Assembly (NCBI GenBank): GCA_902812465.1
Contig: CADDZE010000025.1
Coordinates: 1 to 54,415, forward strand
DNA: 54,415 nucleotides
From: Acidobacteriota bacterium
Lineage (GTDB): Bacteria; Acidobacteriota; Terriglobia; UBA7540
Direction: 5' to 3'
Shown here in pieces: positions 45,040 through 53,121 of the stretch. The notes under the pieces were generated by a model. That model saw nothing but the letters and a program-made list of their open reading frames with translations, made no database searches and was not told the DNA's origin. Within the stretch, counting starts at the first letter, position 1. Each line of letters starts with the position of its first letter. A program made the position numbers and the translations under genes.

Positions 45040-45855
45040 CTATTTCGTGTCTCTATCCTTTCCGTAGTACTCGCCGTAGTAACGATAGTAGGGGTCGAAG
45101 GAAGCGCTGGCCTCGTTCAGAATCACGCCGCGGACATGATCTCCGAGAGCCTCCAGAGCCTTAACTATCAGCTCGCGCGGCGTCCTACGCTCGCGAACCA
45201 CCAGCAGCGTGGCGTCGGCGTGGACCCGCAACTCGCTGACGTCCGCCATGGGCAAGGCGGGCGGGGCGTCGATGATGACCCAGTCAAATTGCTTTTTCGC
45301 CCATCCTAGAAAGCGTTTTACTGCCACTTCGCTGAAGAGGCCGGCGGGACTTTTGTGCCCATTGCTCACCAGGGCAGCGTACAGGGGGAACTCGCACAAG
45401 AGTTTTCCCACAACCTCCTCCGGTTCTGCTTCGCCGCTTAGCGCCGCTTCCACTCCCCTGGCTGGGCAACAACCCAGGAGGGCCGCCATCGACGGCCGGC
45501 GCAGGTCGACTTCCAAGAGAAGGGTCGGCCGCTTGTTCTCCGCCAAGCACCAGGCCAGGTTGATTGCGTTCGACGTCTTACCATCCCCGGGAGCCGGACT
45601 CGTGATCAGCAGCGCGGCGCCTAAGGGAAACTGTGCAACCAGGCGGCGACGCAGAAGCCGGTATTGCTCGGCGGCTATTCCCTCGGGATCGCTGTGAAAC
45701 ACTGCTCGGCAGTCGCTTCGAATCTTGGGCTGTAACGAGCCGAAGACCTCATCGGCTGGCGCCGCCGCTGGTTTGCTCTCCCGCTCGCCGGAAGCGATGG
45801 TCTCAAACTCGGGTACCAGAACTCTCTTTTGCAGTGCTTCGAAGAATCGGCTCAC
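45040..45855 (-). CDS. CpsD/CapB-type tyrosine autokinase
   Basis: 271 residues. This BY-kinase cytosolic domain has Walker A SPAPGDGKT (K93 by this start), Walker A' LLLEVDLRRPS and Walker B WVIIDAPP. It ends in the tyrosine cluster DPYYRYYGEYYGK that is autophosphorylated in this family. GTG 45855 is the start because it overlaps the stop of the GumC/Wzz gene as GTGA and yields the usual 'VSRFFEALQK' opening. It works with the upstream membrane protein to control polymer length and export. Confidence 0.92.
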   Translation of the reverse strand: MSRFFEALQKRVLVPEFETIASGERESKPAAAPADEVFGSLQPKIRSDCRAVFHSDPEGIAAEQYRLLRRRLVAQFPLGAALLITSPAPGDGKTSNAINLAWCLAENKRPTLLLEVDLRRPSMAALLGCCPARGVEAALSGEAEPEEVVGKLLCEFPLYAALVSNGHKSPAGLFSEVAVKRFLGWAKKQFDWVIIDAPPALPMADVSELRVHADATLLVVRERRTPRELIVKALEALGDHVRGVILNEASASFDPYYRYYGEYYGKDRDTK

Positions 45856-47387
45856 AGGATTGGACGCTCTTTCCAAAGAAATCCGGCTACGGCGAGACAT
45901 GCCAGGAGGGCGACCCCAACGGTTAGGGTCGCCACCCACACCCGCCGGCGCCGATCGGCAGGCGTGTCAATCCGGGGAATCAGTGCCAGCAAGGAACAGG
46001 CAGCGGGAGCCATTTCCCTCAGCTCCCGTTCAACGCGGACCGTGTTGTCCAACTGCTCCCTTGCCAGTGCCAACCCGATCGAGCCGAGGAAGGAAGCAAC
46101 GACCGCCGCGACCATTAAGCGAAGACGCTTGGGCTTGAATGGTTCAGCCGGCGTCCGCGCAGGATCGAGAATGGAAAAGTGCTCGGCCTGCTGCTTCTGC
46201 TCGAGGTCCGCGGCCATCTCGGCACTGGAGGCTTTCTCGAGGAGGGATTCGTAAAGCCGCTTTGACGTCTCGTAGTTGCGAACCAAGTCGGCAACCTGCT
46301 GCTCGCGCAAGGGCATGGCGTCGACCTTGGCTTGGTACATCGCAATCTGGGATTTGATGCGAGCCTGTTCCCTTTTTAGCCGTTCCGTCTCGCGGTTGTT
46401 AATTTGCAGGCGTACGGCCACGGCCGACGCCTCAGGCACTGCGGCGGTGGTACCTGGCTGCGGCAGGCGCTCGAGATCCTGTGTTACCCGCGCCAGACGT
46501 GCCATCGCATTCTGGACGTCGGGATAGTCGGAAGAGTACCGCTCCTTCAGCTCTGCCAAGCGTTGCTCGAGCTGCTGCTTCTCGGCTTCGAGCTGGGCGC
46601 GCCGGCTCAGGGGAGACGGAGCGTCCCCCGCTTTCGCCGCAACATCAGGCACCCGTGTCAGTAAAATACGCTCCTCGTCCAGCCGGTTAAGAGCCTCGAC
46701 ATTGGCTTGCAGCTCCACCTGAAGGCCGGCCAAAGCCTGCATGTTGGCCTGCATCTGGTCCGGCATCTCGCCTGGATGGCTCATCCGAAAAGCCCCCAGC
46801 TGACTCTCCTGCTCTTCCAGGTCCTTCTTGGCCTTCTCGAGCTGAGCGGCGAGGAATTCGGTGGTTTCGTTGGCCTGTTGCTCGCGGCTGTGAAGGTTGC
46901 GCTGGATGAACGTCATGGCCAGCCGGTTGGCGACTTCTGCGACCACTCGCCGGTCGCGTGATGTGTAAGTGATGGTGAAGGCGCTCAGCGCTTGTCCCGA
47001 GCCCTCTTTCACCTCCACCTTGAGGTCCTGCCGCATACGATCAATCAGCTGCTCCGGCGAGAGGGAATGGCGAAGGTCCGGATAAAGCTGCAGCTCATCG
47101 ATGATTTGCTGGAGTCGCGTAGCACTCAACACTTCCTGACTCAAGGTGTTCAGCCGTTCCGCCGGACTCTGGGTCACCGTCGGAACGACGTAGCGCTCTG
47201 GGATCTTCTGCGGGTCGACCAAAATGGTCGTCTTAGCTTGATAGTAGTCGGGAAGTTTTGCGATCACCACGATCGAGGCAAGGCTCAACGCCCAGGTGAC
47301 CAGCACCACCTGCCACTTCGAGTGGCAAAGAATCTGCCAGTAGGCCAGAAGCTGTGACAGGCTCGTCTCCTGAGATTTGTGTTTCAT
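45852..47387 (-). CDS. GumC/Wzz-type polysaccharide chain-length protein
   Basis: 511 residues. One membrane helix lies near residues 26-44 and is followed by the Wzz fold (DYYQAKTTILVDPQKIPERYVVPTV) and a long coiled-coil periplasmic stretch (about 165-400) rich in E, Q, L and R. A second helix lies near 430-450 and an extra one at the C-terminus. The kinase domain is a separate gene, as in Gram-positive and XrtA-type systems. No strong Shine-Dalgarno sequence precedes the ATG. Confidence 0.92.
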   Translation of the reverse strand: MKHKSQETSLSQLLAYWQILCHSKWQVVLVTWALSLASIVVIAKLPDYYQAKTTILVDPQKIPERYVVPTVTQSPAERLNTLSQEVLSATRLQQIIDELQLYPDLRHSLSPEQLIDRMRQDLKVEVKEGSGQALSAFTITYTSRDRRVVAEVANRLAMTFIQRNLHSREQQANETTEFLAAQLEKAKKDLEEQESQLGAFRMSHPGEMPDQMQANMQALAGLQVELQANVEALNRLDEERILLTRVPDVAAKAGDAPSPLSRRAQLEAEKQQLEQRLAELKERYSSDYPDVQNAMARLARVTQDLERLPQPGTTAAVPEASAVAVRLQINNRETERLKREQARIKSQIAMYQAKVDAMPLREQQVADLVRNYETSKRLYESLLEKASSAEMAADLEQKQQAEHFSILDPARTPAEPFKPKRLRLMVAAVVASFLGSIGLALAREQLDNTVRVERELREMAPAACSLLALIPRIDTPADRRRRVWVATLTVGVALLACLAVAGFLWKERPIL

Positions 47388-47420
47388 CGGTTGTCCCGGT
47401 TCAGAAGTTGCCGGCCTACC

Positions 47421-48809
47421 TCACTTGGCCCCGCGACCAATGAGCATGACCTTGAACGTCTCGAGGATAATCGCGAGGTCGAGGAAGACCGAAAGGTGCT
47501 TGATATAGTAAAGGTCGAACTCCAGCTTGCGCTTGTTCTCTTCGACGCTTGAGCCGTACTGATATTTGATCTGCGCCCAGCCGGTGATGCCGGGGCGCAC
47601 CGAATAACGCTGCACGAAGAGGGGCACTTCCCGCTCGAGCAGCGCGCAGAGCTCCGGTTGCTCGGGGCGGGGGCCTACCAAGCTCATGTCGCCGCGCAGC
47701 ACGTTGATGAGCTGAGGAAGCTCATCCAGCCGGAACTTCCGGATGAAGCGTCCCACGCGCGTGATCCGGGGATCGCCCTCGACCGCCCATCGCGGGCCGC
47801 TGATTTCGGCGTTCTGGTACATCGAGCGAAACTTGAGGATCTCGAAGGTGGTGCCGCCTAAGCCCACCCTGCGCTGGCGAAACAAGACAGGACCACCCGT
47901 ATCCAGCCAGATGGCTACGGCTACTAATCCCATCAGGGAGAAAGCCACGGGGAGAGCGGCGCAGCAAAGCAGGACGTCACACAACCGTTTGCTGGCGGAC
48001 AGAAACCTTGACTTGCGAAAGCCGTCTGACAGAATAAACCAGCTAGGTGATAGGCGCTCCAGTAGGATCCGGCCAGTGACCTTCTCGTGGACGGTGTGCG
48101 CATCCTCAACGCGCACTCCAGCAAATTTCAACCGTACCAGCTGATCCACGGGCGTATTGCCCCGGCGCTCGCGCAGCGCCAGCACGATCCGGTCGACCTT
48201 CTCTCGCTTTACCACGTTGGCGAGGTCCGCCACGGCGCCGATCACGCAGGGATTAACTAGAGAGCGGCCGATGTTTTCCCCCTTTTCGTCTAGGAATCCC
48301 ACGACCTTCTGGTTCAGCTCCGGTCGCGCAATAATTTCCCTCACCGTAGAAATTCCCGCCTCGTCAGTTCCGACGACCAGTACGCGTTCGGCGGAGCCAC
48401 GAAAGAGGTTGTGGCTGCCCAGCACCAGGCGTGTGCCCAAGATCAGGCTGAGCATGGCGGGAGCGGCCACGAGCGCAATACCCCGCCCGAGGTTCAGCTG
48501 CGGCAGCAGGTAGTAGAGAGCACCCAACGCCAACCCGGAGACGACCAGCGCGTTGAGCAGCCTGACGAACATGACGCTTCGCTGCCGCACAATACCCAAG
48601 TCGTATAACTCGTAATAGTAGAGCGAGAGGCCGCAAACGAGCGCCACGACGAGAACTTGCGGAACGGCCAGGGACGTACTGGTCGCCGCGCTGAAAGAGG
48701 AAAACCTCACCGCTACCGCTAGCAGCAAGCTCAGCGTAATGAAACAGGCGTCCAGGACTGCCAGAAGGCAAGCTCTGCGCGGTACATGGACACCGATGAT
48801 CTTGATCAC
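47421..48809 (-). CDS. Polyprenyl-phosphate sugar-1-phosphate transferase (XrtA/TIGR03013-like)
   Basis: 462 residues. Four to five N-terminal membrane helices and a Rossmann-like CoA_binding_3 domain (VLVVGTDEAGISTVREI) precede the bacterial sugar transferase domain, with KRLCDVLLCCAALP, ILKFRSM, KFRLDELPQLINVLRGDM and SLVGPRPEQPE. It starts EPS repeat synthesis by moving a sugar-1-phosphate onto undecaprenyl phosphate. The start is GTG 48809. The N-terminal pattern 'IKIIGVHVPRR...' resembles the XrtA-associated subfamily. Confidence 0.92.
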   Translation of the reverse strand: MIKIIGVHVPRRACLLAVLDACFITLSLLLAVAVRFSSFSAATSTSLAVPQVLVVALVCGLSLYYYELYDLGIVRQRSVMFVRLLNALVVSGLALGALYYLLPQLNLGRGIALVAAPAMLSLILGTRLVLGSHNLFRGSAERVLVVGTDEAGISTVREIIARPELNQKVVGFLDEKGENIGRSLVNPCVIGAVADLANVVKREKVDRIVLALRERRGNTPVDQLVRLKFAGVRVEDAHTVHEKVTGRILLERLSPSWFILSDGFRKSRFLSASKRLCDVLLCCAALPVAFSLMGLVAVAIWLDTGGPVLFRQRRVGLGGTTFEILKFRSMYQNAEISGPRWAVEGDPRITRVGRFIRKFRLDELPQLINVLRGDMSLVGPRPEQPELCALLEREVPLFVQRYSVRPGITGWAQIKYQYGSSVEENKRKLEFDLYYIKHLSVFLDLAIILETFKVMLIGRGAK

Positions 48810-48962
48810 GATTCACTCGCTTTCGCTGCCTGTTCCACCAGCGAAACGCTCAGACGGAGACCGAGCACTAGGTCGGTCCGGGGCCCTTCAGCTCCTCTTG
48901 GAAACGGAAGGCTTTTCTATCTTTGCAAATGAGGAAGACACTCAAGGATGGATCCGGCCTAA

Positions 48963-49586
48963 CTACAACCAGCGGCTCGGTCCCGACGTTCCTCGATTAG
49001 GAAGGAGCGGTTTTGCATTCAACCTGGAGGAAGACAAGAGCCAATCTTGTCCCGCAACACGTTCTACAGTTGTGGCTTCTACTTCGACCGCAACCGATTT
49101 TCCCAGCATCTCCACCGAAAGGATTAGCCGGAACCCGTTTTTCTTCCGGACCAGAATGCCCTCAATACCCTCCAGTGCTCCCCGCACTACCCGTACGCGG
49201 TCACCCACCTCCCAGAAAGGATGTGGTTGCATTCGCAGCGACGCACTCACCGCCAGCTGCAGCGCCTCAATTTCTGCCGCTGGGATCGGAGCTGGCCGGC
49301 TGCCCCAGGCGACAACGTGCTGGACCCCGGGCGTGCTCACAATGTCGAGCGGTCGGTCCAGTCCGCCGTGCAGGAAGACGTAGCACGGAAACAGCGGGAG
49401 AGAGAGCTCCTTTCTGCGGTCCTTCCATTGCCGAACCGTGGAGTACAGCGGAAGGAAAACCTCGAACCCCTTGCTCGAGAGGAGCTGGGCGACGGTCTTT
49501 TCGTGCTGATGCCGGGTGTAGAGGGCGTACCACGGTTTGTCCGCCCGCTCATCGGCTGCGGTGTTCAGCTGCCAGAGGTCTGTCAT
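48963..49586 (-). CDS. UpxY/LoaP-type NusG-like antiterminator
   Basis: 207 residues. The NGN domain (about 18-115) shows PWYALYTRHQHEKTVAQLLSSKGFEVFLP and LFPCYVFLHGG, and a KOW domain follows (about 125-160, WEVGDRVRVVRGALEGIEGIL). Specialised NusG paralogues of this kind are encoded at the head of long polysaccharide operons and let RNA polymerase read through internal terminators. The place here, first gene before about 36 kb of co-oriented EPS genes, fits that role. Residues after 160 are a short unconserved tail. Confidence 0.9.
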   Translation of the reverse strand: MTDLWQLNTAADERADKPWYALYTRHQHEKTVAQLLSSKGFEVFLPLYSTVRQWKDRRKELSLPLFPCYVFLHGGLDRPLDIVSTPGVQHVVAWGSRPAPIPAAEIEALQLAVSASLRMQPHPFWEVGDRVRVVRGALEGIEGILVRKKNGFRLILSVEMLGKSVAVEVEATTVERVAGQDWLLSSSRLNAKPLLPNRGTSGPSRWL

Positions 49587-49933
49587 GGATTTGGATATAG
49601 CTCCGCCCTGTGACTTACAGAGTCTGTTTCTCTATAAGCCTGCCTCGTGAGAAGAGTTAGGAGGGGAAGCTCAGCTTAGGTTGGACGGTTATGAGCTATC
49701 CGCCCGGATCTCATCGGCGTCCCTCGGGTCCCTCCAGCCCCGAGATTTCTTCACAACAAGGCTGAGCTGAAATCAGATGCGAGATCTCCCGTGGCCGACG
49801 TCAGCAGCCACTCTCGGGTTCGCGCCGGCATCGCTTCGGACGCGCGCACTTCTCGTTCCGTGCTATCGTTCGGCAGAGCGTTCTCGCCATGAACGCCAGT
49901 TGTGCCTCAGCGGTGGTTGGGTTCATATTGCGC
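49587..49933 (-). promoter_or_regulatory. Leader region of the antiterminator gene
   Basis: 347 bases between the PilZ stop and the UpxY start contain no recognised gene. A perfect six-base stem CTCGGG/CCCGAG lies at 49723-49728 and 49739-49744. NusG paralogues are often recruited by a hairpin or ops-like element in such leaders, so this hairpin is a candidate. I could not find a convincing -35/-10 pair. Confidence 0.3.
49801..49926 (-). CDS. Possible small ORF in the leader
   Basis: A 41-codon frame beginning MNPTTAEAQLAFMARTL and ending in a strongly basic, Cys-containing tail (KCARPKRCRREPESGC). There is no clear Shine-Dalgarno sequence and no known family. It may be chance. Confidence 0.15.
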   Translation of the reverse strand: MNPTTAEAQLAFMARTLCRTIARNEKCARPKRCRREPESGC

Positions 49934-50311
49934 TCATAGTCGAACAAACCTGTAATGGGTGATGGTCGCGGCCATAGCCGGCTGTGCCTCCGCTCCGTCA
50001 CCCGGACTAACGCGAACCAGCGTTCCCTGGCAGATCACCTCGGCTACACCCTCGTGGTTCACTTGAAGCCGCAGGCTCATCTCAATGGGAGTTCTTGGCG
50101 CCGTCTCTTTCGTACCACGGAACAGCACGCCCGAACTGCTGATGTTTTCTGTGTACCCTTCAGACCACTCCTGCTGGCTCCTCTCCCGGTAGCGCAACGG
50201 TATGCTCACCGCAAAGCGTTGCGCGCGCGCCTGTTCTCCCGCTCGGGTTGTCCCAGCCCCAGCTTGCCTGGTGGGCGATATTCTGTCGGCGAGCTGGACG
50301 ACTCCATCCAT
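49934..50311 (-). CDS. PilZ-domain protein with imperfect c-di-GMP motif
   Basis: 125 residues, starting at ATG 50311 with AAGGAG upstream. Residues about 28-120 form a PilZ beta-barrel: RFAVSIPLRYRE, then NISSSGVLF, which fits the [DN]xSxxG half of the c-di-GMP site. The N-terminal half should be RxxxR, but here it reads RAQR, one residue short, so binding may be weak or lost. Its location between a response regulator and the antiterminator suggests a role in controlling EPS output. Confidence 0.82.
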   Translation of the reverse strand: MDGVVQLADRISPTRQAGAGTTRAGEQARAQRFAVSIPLRYRERSQQEWSEGYTENISSSGVLFRGTKETAPRTPIEMSLRLQVNHEGVAEVICQGTLVRVSPGDGAEAQPAMAATITHYRFVRL

Positions 50312-50430
50312 CCGTCTCCTTCGGTCCAGACGCTAGCTTATCGTTCGGGGAAAAATGCGCAATGGCCAAAGGGTGACAGGAGATTGGCACAGCGGAGTGC
50401 CAGTTCGAGGCTAGTTATTAAACAAGGAGA

Positions 50431-51102
50431 TTACGCGTCGCCGACCAGCCGGTGGTTGATGGCGAAGAGCGCTAACTCAAGCCGGTTGTGGACGCCCAGC
50501 TTGTCAAAAATGTTCGTGAGGTGGTGCTTGACGGTTTGTTCGCTGATCGAAAACCGATAGGCAATGTCCTTGTTCGTATAACCAGCGACGATCGTTTCGA
50601 TGATCTCAAGCTCGCGAGGAGTGAGTCCAAAAGTGTTGCGTGGGCCGGAGCGCGTCGAAGGCATCAGCTTTTGCAACGCTTGCACCAGTCCTCCCACCGT
50701 TTCGCGCGCTACCCAGCACTCGCCACGCATAACGGCGCGGATGCTCTCGACGAGCAGTTCCGTCGCTGAATTCTTCAGGACGACGCCCCGCGCTCCGAGC
50801 TGCAGCGCTTCGACGAGCTGAGCCTTGTCAATCGCTGCCGTCAAGACGATGATTCGCGTATTCTCGGTCGAGTCGGCGAGTTCGCGCAAAGCCTCCATCC
50901 CGCCCTTCCGGGGCATGGCCAAGTCCAACAGTAGAATATCTGGCTTCAGCGCGCGGGCAAGCCTGACGGCCTCGGTACCATCTGAAGCCTCTCCCACGAC
51001 GCTGAAGCCCGGCTCCTCTTCCAGCAACTTCCGCAATCCGTGGCGGAGGATAGGATGGTCGTCAGCTACCAAAATCCGCACGGGATCTGTCTCTTGATGC
51101 AT
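50431..51102 (-). CDS. NarL/FixJ-family response regulator
   Basis: 223 residues. The receiver domain (1-120) has the acidic pocket D14-D15, phosphoacceptor D60 (DILLLDLAMP), the T in VLTAA and the K in VLKNS. The C-terminal LuxR-type helix-turn-helix (about 155-215) reads LTPRELEIIETIVAGYTNKDIA...VKHHLTNIFDKLGV. No sensor kinase is adjacent. It is the first minus-strand gene and probably regulates the EPS genes that follow; that is inference from position. Confidence 0.92.
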   Translation of the reverse strand: MHQETDPVRILVADDHPILRHGLRKLLEEEPGFSVVGEASDGTEAVRLARALKPDILLLDLAMPRKGGMEALRELADSTENTRIIVLTAAIDKAQLVEALQLGARGVVLKNSATELLVESIRAVMRGECWVARETVGGLVQALQKLMPSTRSGPRNTFGLTPRELEIIETIVAGYTNKDIAYRFSISEQTVKHHLTNIFDKLGVHNRLELALFAINHRLVGDA

Positions 51103-51679
51103 AAGACAGGCGGCCGAGCAAGCCCCTCACCACCGAACTACTCGCTGGCTACAAGATGCCGCTCGGCACTTCGGATCAGCTGTCGAGCTGAAGATAGCAT
51201 CCGGAGAGGTTTCTCCCCCTCTAACCGCTTCAATTATGCCACAAAACGGGCCCTAAAAACCACCAGGACCTGGCTTGCCTCATTGCCTGCCCTGCTGCCG
51301 GGATTCTTGCCGGGCGAGAAACCGGTTCCCTGTGCAGGCGGCGGGATGGTGCCGGAACCGGTTCACGGCTGGTAGCTTAATGGTCCGGCCCTTTGTTTTC
51401 AACAACATATCCGGGTCGTTTCGTCAAATTTATAATGGGCGCACGGAGAAGAGCATGGCTCACCCTAATTATATACAATAACGAATACAATATTGAGTTA
51501 TTGGTTTGACGTTCTCTCGCTCCCGCCACACCCCCGGCCCAACAAATTCCGCCCACCCCAGGACTTCGCGGCAGAGCCTCTCCGCCAAACCGGTCTTGCT
51601 TCACAGCCCAAAGATCGAGACAATAGCGGGCTTGCGCCTATCCTCTCATTAGGCGTCATCTTCCAGCGGAGGCTGATGC
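51103..51679. other. Divergent intergenic control region
   Basis: 577 bases between the divergent response-regulator and FAA genes, with no protein-like frame. It is GC-rich near the regulator and markedly AT-rich at 51,400-51,510. On the minus strand TATAAT lies at 51468-51473 and on the plus strand TATAAT at 51431-51436; neither has a good -35 box. GGAGG at 51668-51672 is the Shine-Dalgarno sequence of the FAA gene. Confidence 0.4.
51320..51363. promoter_or_regulatory. Paired palindromic site AACCGGTTCC / GGAACCGGTT
   Basis: AACCGGTTCC at 51320-51329 and its exact reverse complement at 51354-51363, each holding the self-palindrome AACCGGTT. The centres are 34 bases apart, about three helical turns. 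It could be a double operator for a dimeric regulator or a ten-pair stem in the regulator's leader RNA. Confidence 0.4.
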
Positions 51680-52642
51680 ATGCGGTTGATCAGGTACCAA
51701 TCCGACGGCCAGGAACGTGCCGGCGTGCTTGAGGGCGAATACATCGTCGACGTCAACGTAGCCCTAGCCCTTTTCGAGAGGGGCGAAGTGCCCGACTCCC
51801 GCCTGAGCGCGGCGGTTCATGTCCTCCGGCGTCAACCGGCCGTGCGTGATCTCACCGACCTGATCGCCCGAGGTGAGGATTACCTGCACGCCCTGAGCAT
51901 ACTCACTGGCAGCCTTGCGCAAGGAATTACGCCAGAGACCTGTTTGCCGGGTTTATTCACGCCCTTAGCTTCGGCGCGGCTGTTGGCTCCCATTGCTCGG
52001 CCGCCCAAGATTGTTTGTGTGGGCCTCAACTACGCCGACCACGCGCGCGAGCAGGGGATTGAGGCGCCCCAGACTCCCATCTTCTTCCTCAAGTCAGCGA
52101 ACACCGTCTGCCATCCGGGCGACCCCATTCGCCTGCCCCCCAACTCCTCCCAAGTGGACTACGAAGCGGAGCTGGCCGTGGTCATCGGCAAGGGGGGCCG
52201 CTCCATCGACCGCGAGAAGGCCTATGAGCATGTAGCCGGTTATATGGCGTTCAACGACGTCACGGCGCGGGACATGCAATTTGGCGATAAACAATGGTAT
52301 CGCGGTAAGAGCTGCGACACCTTTGCCCCCTGCGGTCCTTGGATCGTCACGCGCAGTGGGATGCCCGACCCCCATCGCCTGGGCATTGTGCTCACGCTGA
52401 ACGGCCAGACCATGCAGGATTCGAATACCCGCCACCTCATCTTCGACATCCCCTACCTCATCAGCTACCTCTCTCAATCGCTCACCTGGGAGGTGGGCGA
52501 CATCATTGCCACCGGCACTCCTCCCGGCGTGGGTGTCTTCCGCAAGCCTCCTGTCTTCCTCCGCCCTGGCGATACGGTGAGCGTCACGATTGAAGGCATC
52601 GGCACGCTCACCAACCCGGTCGCCGCCCAAGATCCGGCATAG
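51680..52642 (+). CDS. Fumarylacetoacetate hydrolase family protein
   Basis: 320 residues of the FAH fold. The metal ligands are visible as E162 and E164 (VDYEAELAVVIGKGG) and D193 (MAFNDVTARDMQ). Also present are VGLNYADHAREQG, GKSCDTFAPCGPWIV and IATGTPPGVGV. Members act as acylpyruvases, 2-keto-acid hydratases or decarboxylases such as HpcE or oxaloacetate decarboxylase; the substrate here is not readable. GGAGG stands seven bases before the ATG. It looks like an ordinary housekeeping neighbour, not part of the EPS set. Confidence 0.9.
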   Translation: MRLIRYQSDGQERAGVLEGEYIVDVNVALALFERGEVPDSRLSAAVHVLRRQPAVRDLTDLIARGEDYLHALSILTGSLAQGITPETCLPGLFTPLASARLLAPIARPPKIVCVGLNYADHAREQGIEAPQTPIFFLKSANTVCHPGDPIRLPPNSSQVDYEAELAVVIGKGGRSIDREKAYEHVAGYMAFNDVTARDMQFGDKQWYRGKSCDTFAPCGPWIVTRSGMPDPHRLGIVLTLNGQTMQDSNTRHLIFDIPYLISYLSQSLTWEVGDIIATGTPPGVGVFRKPPVFLRPGDTVSVTIEGIGTLTNPVAAQDPA

Positions 52643-53121
52643 CCCGCGCGACCACCCAGCAGCGGCCACTCGGTTGGCCCAGGCACCGTCCAGCTCAGGA
52701 CTGATATCAAGCGAGAATCGCGGTTGGAGCCGTCTGCGAGGCGTCCCTCGAGCGGCATTTTCTTTGGGCAAAGATCAAGCTAGCGAAGATAGGCAAAGCT
52801 TGCACTCGTGCCGCCACAACCCAGCCCCCAGGCAAGTGCTCTCCGCCGGTAGCTGGACAAGCGGCCGGTACCCAAAGTGCCTCGCGAGAGCCGGGTGTTC
52901 GCCCGCTTCAAAAAAATCGCTTGACGATCCACCCCGCCTTGGACTAACAGATCGCCAATTTCCTTGCCGCCCGCACCGGCTGCGACGACCGGGCCGCCAG
53001 GGTGGGCGAGAGGAGGGGCGCGTGACCACACAGCGTTCGGTTGGGAGTAGTCCTTTACTTGGCCCTTCGGGCTGGGGTTCCACGCTAAATAGCGAGGGGT
53101 GCCCTGCGTTCAGCGTGGCTC
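52643..53121. other. Gene-free stretch
   Basis: 479 bases with no protein-like frame on either strand and no RNA gene. A short GCCC-TTC-GGGC stem near 53,060 is the only structure, and there is no T-run after it. Confidence 0.4.

Noticed and set aside
48739-49383. Plus-strand frame of 214 codons
   Set aside because: It overlaps the antiterminator and initiator genes in antisense and shows no recognisable domain.
50385-50402. TGGCAC/GTGCCA stem between the response regulator and PilZ genes as a terminator
   Set aside because: Short stem without a T-run on the transcribed strand; it may be chance.
52775-53083. Minus-strand frame of about 100 codons before the RHS relic
   Set aside because: Low-complexity Arg/Pro/Gly composition, no Shine-Dalgarno sequence and no family; probably a GC-rich chance frame.
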